A stretch of 64,000 nucleotides of DNA from Eonycteris spelaea (Eukaryota; Chordata; Mammalia; Chiroptera; Pteropodidae): NCBI GenBank assembly GCA_003508835.1, contig PUFA01000062.1, positions 2,518,001-2,582,000 of the forward strand, read 5' to 3'. Position 1 is the first letter of the stretch, and each line of letters starts with the position of its first letter. Positions 54,831 to 64,000 of this stretch are shown here, one piece after another. A program made the position numbers and the translations under genes. The notes under the pieces were generated by a model. That model ran no database searches. It had not been told where the DNA came from and saw only the letters and a program-made list of their open reading frames with translations.

Positions 54831-56967
54831 TAGAACTGTAAAATTAATTTTGGCAAAACAATTCAAAATTTCCCATTTATGACTCCAGAGATATGTACTT
54901 ATAAAAATGTTTAACCTCCAGAAAAAATAGGTAGTTTAAAGCTGAAATGTTCTTCATGCCTGAAGAGCATTGTCCTGTCAACCAGCAAGAGACAATGCTC
55001 AGCCTCTAAGATGACAAAGTTTGAAGCATCCTTACCATCTTAGAGCCCACCTACCCACCTCCTCCTACCTGTGCTCAGATCCTGGTGGGGCCTTGTCACC
55101 AAAATCCATTTCTTTCCCTAAAGTGATCAATTATGGCTCCTCCTAGTTTTATTCCTAATATGGAATAAAAGAGCAGATCTGTCAAAGAGGGAGGGCATTT
55201 ATGATGCTTCCAGCTGTCCAGGCCATCAGAGTCAACTCCAGCCTACATTTCCTGCCAGGGTAGTGTCTTGATCTCCTTTTGGGACATTCATATCATTCTG
55301 ATGAGTGTCAGGGTATCATCTGCAGAGAAGCTCTAATACAGTCTACTTCTAGGACTTCTGAAGTCGTGAAGTCAGGAACTCCTCCCACAGCAAAAGAATT
55401 GGACGCATCCGTTCTTCTGTTGGAATACTTATAAGGTATGCCTCTGTGCAGTAGGAACTTTCCCTACCAAGTAAAATAGGAAACCTAGAGACATACTCCT
55501 GCTTATTCAACATGGAAGATTAAGAAACACGTCATTACACAAATCAAGAACCTTAATTAGTACGATAATGTCCCCTTTTGATAAGCAAAATTTTGAGTCT
55601 TCAGTAAGTTATAAAGTTGTATTTTTCAAAAATGTTTCCTGTACTTTTTCACTGACACCCCATCAGCCATGGAAGCATATCATAGCTGTCTGATCATAAG
55701 TATAGATAGCAAATAGAATGTACCAGGGGCCATAGAGATCTAGAGAACAATAGGTATTTAATGAGTGCTTTGTAACAGATTTATTGATTGATGATTTGAA
55801 GTGGATGTTTTGCCTTCATTGCTCCATCCTCTGTGTTGAGCTTATGGCATTTAGTCTCTCACAATTTTGCTCCTCCCCCAGACATCCACTTTTCAGTTAC
55901 TTTTAGCTTGCCAAAATGAGTCTGCTTTATACTGAATGAAGAGACAAAAAGACTTAAAAACTGCAAAAGCAACAATAACAAAAGACTCTAGGAATAAGCA
56001 AGCCTTCAACAAAACAGTCCGTTAATACTTGTAAAAAATAACTAGGGTCTAACTCTGTTCCCTCCCCCCCCAAATCACCACAGCTTACAACAGTCACTTA
56101 GAAGGACCACAAAATTACTGATGTGGAACCTCCCTGGCCTCTGGCTTCATATACTCATCTCCTATGAACAACATCCTCTTTGAGCCAGTGAGGTACCAGC
56201 ATGGGGTTACTTCTGAGTCATACTAGTGGGGAAAGTGCCCCCAGTTGAGCCCTGCGGTGATCACAGGAGAATTACTGTTTCCTCCACAGTGAGTACTAAT
56301 GAAGCCTCAGGAAACGTCACCAAAAACCGTTGCCAGATATCTTGAATGGTGTGGCTTTTGATGGTTCTGACGTGGTCAGGCTTGTTGGGAAAGAAATTTT
56401 TGTTTTACTCTTTTACGATTTGTCAGTTATACTTCAATAAAGCTGGGGGAAAAATACAGTCACAGAACCCCTTTCCCCCAAAAAGCAAACATTGATTCAA
56501 ACTTGTGCATAATCGATTTAGAACTGGATACTATTTGTAGTGCTAATTTATAAAATAGTGAAATGTACAGAATGATGAGGTGGTGGTTAGTTTAGTGAAC
56601 GGTGGCTCAATTTAAAGCTCATAAGTTGTGATACGGCAAATCGAGAGACCGTACTGCCACTAAAAGTACAGTGACAGGTAGAAATAATAAAAATGGATAT
56701 AAATATAAACAGATTATAGGATTGAAAGAATTTCCTTCTGTCAGCATGGTGAAGTCACACTGGCTGTGACTTCAATTAAAATCTAATGGCTTCACTCCTA
56801 ACCTTGACCTCTCCAATCTAGGATTTCATCTGGAGCAGAACACAACTTGGTTCCTACCCATATTTTATAACATGAGTTACCTGAGTACACACACTTATTT
56901 AAAATTTTTTGACGTCATTAAAATGATTAAAGTAAGAAAATTTTTTTTAAAACATGGAATAATAGAA
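54831..56967. other. Long unique interval, no gene seen
   Basis: Contains a 10-bp inverted repeat GAGCATTGTC/GACAATGCTC at 54965-55000 and a C8 run near 56064. 56398-56455 ('gtcagttatacttcaataaagctgg') resembles a sense L1 3' terminus. Nothing coding was recognised. Confidence 0.4.
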
Positions 56968-57302
56968 TAATGTTTGGCAAACATGGCCTAAAGGCCAAAT
57001 CAAGCCTGCCACGTGATTTTATACAACGCACAAGCTATGAATATTTTTTATATTTTTAAATCATAGGTGGAAAAGATCAAAAGAAGAATATTCCATAATA
57101 TATGAGATTATATGAAATTTAAATTTTAGTGTCAATAGATAAAGTTTTATTGGAAGCCAGTTATGCCCATTTCTTTATGCACTGCCTATGACTGCTTTTG
57201 CATAATCACTCAGGGTAGAATTGGTACAACAGAGACTGTATGGCCCACAAAGCATAAAATATTTGCTATCTGGCCCTTCACAGGAAAGTTTGCCAACTCC
57301 TA
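56968..57302 (-). mobile_element. hAT relic, longer copy
   Basis: 'gtttggcaaacatggcctaaaggccaaatc' at one end, and 'ataaagttttattggaagccag', 'tgcactgcctatgactgctttt', 'gactgtatggcccacaaag', 'ctatctggcccttcacagg' and 'agtttgccaactcct' at the other, match the MER-type hAT family also found at 24526-24689. It keeps an extra internal A/T-rich segment. Confidence 0.7.
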
Positions 57303-57399
57303 GAACAAAACAAACAAAACAAAACAACAACAACACTCTACGTTCCCCTTTCCCATAGCAACATTTTGTTTTCCATTTTTTCCCTGTTTTATTTCTATT

Positions 57400-57610
57400 G
57401 GTGGAGAAGGCCTCGCACTATTTTAATTTGTGTTTTCTTAAAATCATGTTTTTCTTTTAAAAGAATATAACCTAATCACTGTAGAAATGAACAGTGGCCC
57501 AAAAGAATAAAGAAGAAAGTGAATGTCACCAGCACATAATCTCTACATCCAGAGAAAACAAATTTAAATTATAAACATTTCCTACAAAGTTTTCAATATT
57601 AAAATCAACT
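57400..57610 (-). mobile_element. Old LINE-1 3' UTR fragment
   Basis: 'gaataaagaagaaagtgaatgtcaccagcacataatc' and 'cagagaaaacaaatttaaattataaacatttcc' resemble L1ME 3' UTR sequence in reverse complement. Confidence 0.45.
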
Positions 57611-57667
57611 AAAATAAAATGTTTCTCCTTATTCCTTAAATAATGCCTTATGGCTATTTTACTACAT

Positions 57668-57670
<3 letters not shown>

Positions 57671-57701
<31 letters not shown>
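57671..57701. repeat. Poly(A) tract
   Basis: About 31 consecutive A bases. No SINE or LINE end was recognised directly upstream. Confidence 0.95.
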
Positions 57702-57703
<2 letters not shown>

Positions 57704-59994
57704 AGTCTTCTTTTTTAGAGAATAAAAGAGAAATGAAGCCAATTTCAGTGAGTTTAGAAGAGCAGTCTTGTATTTCTCTCAAGTTACCCAGAATCTTTAT
57801 GTCTGGTTTTATATTTCCTTGATGAAATAAGACAGTTTTCTTTAATAAACAAACCATTAAAAATACAGATTGTCCTTTTCTAGGCTTTTGCTAACAAGAG
57901 AATGAGAAGCTTTCCAATTGGGGTTTTATTGGTTTGTATGTTGTTAAATATAACATTTCTGCATGTCTATAGAATCTTCCCTGTATCTATGTACAAATAC
58001 TATGAAGCATAGTATGAAGCATAAGTATACTTGCAGAGTTATGCCAATTCCTTCTGTGAGAGTGACTGTTGAAAAGCATTACTAATTACTAGAAGGGTTA
58101 TGTTATTTCATTATCAAAGGACATATATTGGAAATAAAAACTGTTTTGAAACCACACCTAGCAACAGATTACAATAATGCATAGCTATTACATTTAAGCC
58201 AAGTTATTTCCTTAGGCTTAAGTAGCAAAAATCAACATACAAAGATTAAAGGATTTTGAGGGGGAAATCTTTACTGCCTTGTGGTGGCTTTCTTTGCTAT
58301 CACAAATGGAGATTCCCAAAAAATGTTGGAAGATAAAAGAATGCTTTCGGTTTCACATATGGGCCTTATTCTATGCAGAAACCAGAGTGGCCTTTGTTTT
58401 GCATTAACGGCTTCTATTATCCAGATGGAACTGCGGAACATTGAATCAATTTGAGAAACCAAAGTTTTTACTGTAAGTGATGCGTATCAAGGGATAGGTC
58501 CTAGTTGTGGATAACCAGAGTGTGGTGTTGAATTCATCTTGGTTCCCTTAACTGTGCAGAGAGCATGAAGTAAGTTTACTGTAGTGAGGACAAACTAGTG
58601 ATTACCTATGATCAATAAACATTAGTTCGCTGAAACTCCAAAAACTTTAGACTGTTTACTGTAATTACAGTGATTTACATATACCCAGAGAAAAAAAGGA
58701 AAGCAAAGAAAATGCAGGAAACTGGAAGAAAGGAAGGAAGGAGAAAAAGAGGAGGGAAGAAAAAAAGAAGGTAAGAAGGAAGGAAGGAAGGAAGAAGGGA
58801 AAAGAAGGAAATAAGGAAAGCTATTGACTTTTAATACTTTTCATCAGCATCTCTGTGTTAACAATGGAACCCTTGCAGCAGAGGAATCCTTTGATGATTT
58901 ACAGCCAAGAAGAACTTCGAACCCTTGTCAATAAAATATATATATGCATGTTTTCAACTGATCTGGGCTCTCAGTCCTTGCTGCCAGATGTAGTGATGAA
59001 GTTGAGATAATTCTTTCCATGAGGGCAACAGGGGTAAGGAAACAGTGTCCTGAAATGCATGAAGAATCACCACAGAACTCTGAGGTCGAACAATGCCAAG
59101 TAGTCAGAGTGCTCATCCATAAAACAGGCTGATAATGTCACCCCAGAAAGGTGGGAGATCCAAGGGATACCAAAGAGTTTGGCACATGGTGGGCTGCAAC
59201 AAGTGATTGCTGACTTTTAATTGAGGATGTTTAGTGAAACTGTGGCTATGTGAAAACAAAGAGTGCCTTTTAGGACACACATGTGGAAGAGCAAATATTT
59301 TATAAGCCACAGCACTAATTACCCCTCAAAGAGGCTCGGTAGCTTCTCTTAACTCCAGATTTTACAAGGTCTTTTAAAATGGATTAGACACATCATAATG
59401 CAAATGCATTCTCAAACAAGTTTTTAAGCCATACTTCTGGAAGAAAGAAGCTCCTCCCATCTTATTTAGCACCTGCATCATTACCAGTCTCGTGAAACAA
59501 AGCTAGAGAAAGGCAACCTGGGCAATTATAAAAATTACTTCTTAATAACATTTCATTGCTATTGTTGAGCAGAATGTAGCTAGCTCTGTGGTGGCCATGG
59601 AGAATGAAAGCAAAAGCCTGTGTGAGAAGTTGGCATACTTCAACTTGAAACTGGATTGCTGGGTTTTGGAGATGAAGAGTAAGCCTTGGGCACAACTGAG
59701 CAGCAGAAGAGGAAGCCAAACTCAGCTTTGAACCTCTATCTTTCACCCTGATCCATGGTCCTTGATGCGCTAGTGAATGGGAGAAAGAAATCATGGCCAC
59801 TGTGAACTTGTTTTCCTCTAGGAATAATACAGAAGGTACTTTTTGCTTTTAATTGTTGATGGGTAATTTTTTGTCACTAAACCCTAACCAGAAAGTTCTT
59901 GAGAGGATTCAGACATGACTTACACTGAAAAGGAGTGAGAAGGTCAGAATCCTGGCAAGCTAGGTGGGTGGTGCCATAACTGCTCCCAGCCTCA
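57702..59994. other. Long unique interval with purine tract
   Basis: 58715-58815 is a GGAA/GAAG-rich purine tract. The rest shows no repeat family. Short minus-strand open frames (58271-58462, 58928-59310, 59462-59800) have no domain. Confidence 0.4.
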
Positions 59995-60180
59995 ATGAAC
60001 CAATAATAATCATAACTGTCTTTATGAGTGCTTAAACACATTCTCCTTCAATCATCACATCAACTCTATAAAATGCTTTTCTTAGTCTCATTTTATAGAT
60101 GCAACAACTGAGACACAGAAGTCAGTTAACTGGCCCAAAGTCACACATCTGATCCCCTAGTGACAGTACCTCTGATTTTC
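59995..60180 (-). mobile_element. MIR SINE
   Basis: 'caatcatcacatcaactctataaaatgc', 'cattttatagatgcaacaactgagacacagaagtcagttaactgg' and 'cccaaagtcacacatctgatcc' are the reverse complement of the MIR tail, centre and part of the head. Well preserved. Confidence 0.8.
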
Positions 60181-60184
60181 TGGG

Positions 60185-60590
60185 TGCACCACCTTTAGAA
60201 TAAAGACTTCACTTCCCAGCCTCTCTTGCAGCTGGATACCAGCATAGACTGAGATCCAAAGGGATATGAAGGGAAATAGTACAGTATAAGTAACTTGCTA
60301 GACCTGCCTTTAAGCTTCCCCTACATCTTCTCTTCCACCACTCTACTGCTTGAAATATTGATAAGTAGTGAGACATTTGGGGGCTCACAGTTGAAGGCAT
60401 CCTCCTATGGAGGGTAGAGCAGCAAAATTGAAGGAGCCTGGTTCCTGTCAGCCTCGCAGAGTAGAGCAGCTTACCCTTCCTGGGCCCCTACTTCAGACTG
60501 TTAAGCAAGAAAAAAATAGCCTTCTCCCTTGAAATCTCTGTTATTTTGGATCTCTATTACACATAGCCAATATACCCTAACTTATATTTC
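60185..60590 (+). mobile_element. MaLR-type LTR
   Basis: 'acttcacttcccagcctctcttgcag', 'agacctgcctttaagcttccccta', 'gaaggagcctggttcctgtcagcc' and 'ttacacatagccaatataccctaac' follow the same old LTR group as 40440-40830, in sense. Confidence 0.6.
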
Positions 60591-60712
60591 ACAGTGGAGC
60601 TGGAATTTAAGCCCAGTTCTCCCGTTATTCTAAAGCCATACTCTTATCTACCACATGGTTAGATTCTAGGTACTATCATCAGAAGAATGAATGGTAAGAG
60701 ACAGGACAATTT

Positions 60713-60724
60713 GGGGGGGGGGGA
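60713..60724. repeat. G12-type homopolymer run
   Basis: 'ttgggggggggggagg' crosses a sequence line break at 60720; the exact run length is often unreliable in assemblies. Confidence 0.8.
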
Positions 60725-60744
60725 GGAATTAACTTTTTATTAGG

Positions 60745-60835
60745 AATTTAAAATTTTTGAATTTTTATTTTTTAATTATAGTGGACATGCAATATTATTT
60801 ATTTTCAAACAAAATGAAACAGAACCATTTACATT
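60745..60835 (-). mobile_element. LINE-1 3' end fragment
   Basis: 'tttttattttttaattatagtggacatgcaatattatttattttc' resembles the reverse-complement start of an L1MA/L1MB 3' UTR. Confidence 0.45.
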
Positions 60836-61399
60836 CTTAATGGAAGAAGTATTTATAACTCTTTCTTCAAAACATGAGATCACTCTTTGACATTTGATCT
60901 AAAGGATAATGGTGTCCCAATTAAAGGACTCTCTGAATGTGAAGCTTCTATAAAATGGAAGTATGGAATTCCTAAGTACCAAATGGACCAGTGGTCTCCA
61001 GGAGCTACTCACATTCATGGTTTCCATTGAACGAAATAGCCTGAAGACCTTCCCTCTTATTTTTCTGATCCAGTTGGAAGTTAGCAGGGTGAGCCTAGAG
61101 AAAATTTTGCATAGATGCATTTGAGGTTAGCTTTCAGTGCTTACCCACTTTCTGCAACTTTTCATCTCTCACAGAGGTGACTTCTCTCTTAGTCCTGCTT
61201 CCTCTGGGGTCTTTCGTGCCGACTCACCCTCTGCCAGAATAGAAAAGGATGTGATATCTGAAATCTATCATTATCTGAAACATCCCAGCCTCCCTTTTCC
61301 TGTACCTTTTTTTTTTTCTCTCAAAAGTGCCAGAGAGGGACATCCTATTCCTAGCATGTGCCGAGGGCAGAAGCACTGATGTTCCATCCCCTCGTGAGG
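60836..61399. other. Unique sequence, no gene seen
   Basis: Open frames at 60899-61120 (minus) and 61137-61379 (plus) have no domain. T9 run at 61309-61317. Confidence 0.4.
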
Positions 61400-61565
61400 C
61401 AGGCAGTCAATGCAGGCTCTGCCACTTAACTAGCAGTGGTTACTGGCTGCATAATCTTTAACAGGAATTATAACAGGACTTGCAGGCCTACTAGTCGAAT
61501 TAAGCAAGATGATACATATGAACAAACCTGGCTTGTATTAGATGCTCAATAAATGATCATTCTCA
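61400..61565 (+). mobile_element. MIR SINE
   Basis: 'gcaggctctgccacttaactagc', 'ggctgcataatctttaac', 'gaattaagcaagatgatacatatg' and 'tattagatgctcaataaatgatc' follow the MIR order with a shortened centre. Confidence 0.7.
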
Positions 61566-62669
61566 GAACTTACTTGGCTCTCCCTTTCCTTCCTCCTCTT
61601 TTTCTTTTGAGCACAATAAAATACTATCTCCACCTTACAAGCCATAATTCCTCTTATTTCACCATTTTCAACAACCTAGACAGCCTTTAGTTGCCTTATG
61701 TCCTGTAATTGTATCTTATATTTTAAGTATCCTAGCACATTAGTAATTCATAGGCCTGAAAGGATAAGGGAAGGTAATAGTTACAAAAACCCATCCAGGA
61801 CCGTAACCGGAGCTCTGGGAAAGGCTGTCTGACAAGAGCTGTGGCCTTTCAGAGAGGAACGGAGCCACTGTACCTCATGGCCCAGCAGCAGGGCATCCAG
61901 AGGAGTAAATACCCCATTTCTCCTCCTGCCTCTGATTTCATCTGGTGCTTCACATTGGCTCACCCTAACCATAAGCTGGAGGGCAAGAGGTGACCACTGA
62001 AGTGTTCACACTATTGCCTCTCAGGGCCAGAGCAAAGTGAAGAAGGGTGGAGAGTGGATCTGGGGAAACAAAAAGCATCCAGCACAGTAATCTAGGGTGC
62101 ATATGATACATTTTCATGCATATCATACACCTGGTGGGATTAAACAGAGTTCACATAATCAAACATTAATATGCCCATAATCAAACATATGAAAAATTAT
62201 ACTTTGTGAAATAAAGAGGAAACAGTACCTTATCAGGTCCTGTTGCCAAATAGAATCCCCACACCCATCAGAGGTAGAAGTGAGGGGTTGAGACTTATAC
62301 TGGGTGGGGGACGTTATGGTAAGTGCTGCTTCACAAGACGAGACCAATGCTTGATGCTTCCCGAGACATTCCCCCTGCCCCACCTTTGCACTCCCAAGGG
62401 CAGGGTCGGTCCCCTCAGCTTTGTGTGTTCCCTCTGCCTCTCCCTATTCTTCCCAGGACCACACTCTCTGTGCTGATGGCTGTGCCTAGAACTGAGAACA
62501 CTCTTTGGAACACAAATCCCAGCAGAGAGGGGAGAGAAAGGCAGGCCACACTAGAATGGCTGGCTCTCACTTAGAAGGCCACAGGAAGCCAGAGTTTCCA
62601 GACTTGAAGGCCAGAGATGTTTGTCCCTTCAGAGGAATGCTGCAGTGCTTTCTGCTTTGTATGGTTATC
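61566..62669. other. Unique sequence, no gene seen
   Basis: 62243-62574 holds two overlapping open frames without domains in a GC-richer part. No repeat family recognised. Confidence 0.4.
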
Positions 62670-62735
62670 TGGTGCAGATAGGACAGTGGACACTCAATAA
62701 ATATTTGCTGAATAAGTAGTGAATTAAATAATAAG
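62670..62735 (+). mobile_element. MIR/L2 tail
   Basis: 'gtggacactcaataaatatttgctgaataagtagtgaat' is a typical MIR or L2 3' terminus. Confidence 0.55.
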
Positions 62736-63029
62736 GTGTATCCTTATCCTACATTGATCACCATCACCTCCTCTGATGACAGCTTAAAAATAATTAGCAT
62801 AGTTCAGAATTTAGACTATAAAAACATACACAACTCAGGTACCCTTAAATCTTCTAGTCTTTAATGCCCCCAAGATAGTCTGAATAATCGTCACCTAGGG
62901 AGGTTCAGATTCTCTTTCCTATGCCCCACCCTTGCCCATTTATTTCTGAGAATCCTTGGGAGTCAATGGTTAGTATGTGTTACTTGGATTGGGCACTTCC
63001 CTGTCTGCCCTGACATCATTATCTCAAGA
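62736..63029. other. Unique sequence, no feature seen
   Basis: No repeat family or gene recognised. Confidence 0.35.
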
Positions 63030-63270
63030 AGAAGCATGACATTAGGAGCTCAGACTTTGGCATCAGACAGGCTGACTTTGAATTCTGGCTCTACTGTGTA
63101 CTGGTCACCAATGTATTTAATATCCCCAAGCCTGAGTCTCCTCATCTGTAAGACAGTGGCTATCACATCCAAGGGCCATTGGAGGATTAAATGAATTAAC
63201 TTATGTAAGGCACTTATAAGGGTGCCTGGCACATAGTGAGCCAATGCTAACCATCATGGTTATTGGTATC
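63030..63270 (+). mobile_element. MIR SINE, near full length
   Basis: 'aggagctcagactttggcatcagacaggctgac', 'gaattctggctctactgtg', 'caagcctgagtctcctcatctgtaagacag', 'ggaggattaaatgaattaac' and 'ggtgcctggcacatagtgag' follow MIR head to tail. The best preserved MIR in the window. Confidence 0.88.
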
Positions 63271-64000
63271 TGGGCCTGCCAAATGATCCCACAGAGTAAC
63301 CTCTCCCCCAACCCAATCTGTACCAAAGACAAATTGTAGGCTCCATCATGCAGGCATCATGTTCTCAGTCTTCCAAATGGCAATTGCCCAGGTTGCGAGA
63401 AGTCAAGATCTATTCCCCATCGAGTTCCGAACTGTATCGTAGGAATGAGAAAACAGTTCAAGAGGCTTACTGATTTTAGTGAATAATTAACATTTAGAGA
63501 ATTATTAGAACAAAAGAAGAAATTGACCATCTAGCAACACCGCTCTGCTCAATGTATGTATCAAAGGCATGGTCCTTGACCCAGGTAAAGCCTAGCAATG
63601 ATTAACAAAGCAGAGATTGAATCCATGGGTTTTTATCCCATGGCTTATTTATTTAACCAATGACCTCTCTTCTTCTAAGGAGCTGGAAGAACATTGAAAT
63701 AGCATTTTAATCTCTGTGACAAAGTTTACCGACATTTGTTCTATTCTTCCTAAGTCTAATTTGTATAAGGTTTAATTTTTTATTAATAGCTTTCAGAAAA
63801 CAGCACCCTTCTCAATAGGCAAACTATTTTTGTAAGCAGATATCTCAATGGGCATTATTTCTTATTACACTGGTAAGTGATTTGCTTTAGGGCAGTTAGT
63901 GGTGTACACGATGTATACTGCTATATTTCTACCCACCAGCAGCCAGCAGGGCATTCCATTACCATGGCATAGTGCACCAAAATAAAAACTTTTGCTGAGC
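63271..64000. other. Unique sequence, no gene seen
   Basis: No repeat family, RNA gene or coding frame recognised up to the window edge. Confidence 0.4.

Noticed and set aside
54965..55000. Hairpin GAGCATTGTC/GACAATGCTC as an RNA gene or terminator
   Set aside because: Ten paired bases with a 16-nt loop are expected by chance at this window size, and no flanking signal was seen.
1..64000. CRISPR array, operon, phage or other prokaryotic system
   Set aside because: The repeat content (MIR, L2, L1, MaLR, hAT) is mammalian, and no regularly spaced repeats with unique spacers are present.

Overview
This 64 kb window is mammalian nuclear DNA without a recognisable protein-coding gene. No open reading frame on either strand looks like a known protein. 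The longest ones (up to 152 codons) come from microsatellites (CCTT, GGA, CA/GT tracts) or from decayed transposon sequence. No rRNA gene, CRISPR array, operon or bacterial-type signal is present. It reads as intergenic or deep intronic sequence.

The best clue to the organism is a trio of short retroposons. A 5S rRNA-derived SINE lies at 4213-4457 (minus). A SINE with a tRNA-Val(UAC)-like head lies at about 43640-43945 (plus). A hybrid whose tRNA-Val-like head is joined directly to a 5S rRNA-like body lies at 45626-45880 (minus). As I recall, 5S-derived, tRNA-derived and hybrid tRNA/5S SINEs (MEG-RS/RL, MEG-T2, MEG-TR) were described from fruit bats (Pteropodidae). I therefore infer a megabat, but family names and host should be confirmed by a repeat-library search. 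I saw no Alu-like, carnivore, rodent or vesper-bat SINE, and every LINE-1 piece is an old fragment.

Layout: 1-4000 holds MIRs and an MER5-type element in unique DNA. 4005-6475 is a nest: an old minus-strand LINE-1 interrupted by the 5S SINE, by a second LINE-1 3' end and by an MLT1-type LTR. 6490-21000 has MaLR-type LTRs, MIRs, hAT relics, several long microsatellites and an 80-nt hairpin. 21000-31000 has unique DNA, an L2 stretch, a MIR split by a hAT relic, a MIR split by an LTR-like element, and a 706-bp A-tailed segment between 41-bp direct repeats. 31000-43600 is mostly unique and includes an AT-rich interval with homeodomain-type TAATTA sites, and an MER1-like element. 43600-47500 holds the two tRNA-Val-headed SINEs, a second MER1-like element with an 8-bp target duplication, and LTR relics. 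47500-64000 is mainly unique, with MIR, L1, hAT and LTR relics.

Nothing here works as a gene set. If the window has a function it is most likely regulatory; the candidate intervals are given as inference only. Repeat family names come from memory of consensus sequences, so family-level assignment is firmer than subfamily.
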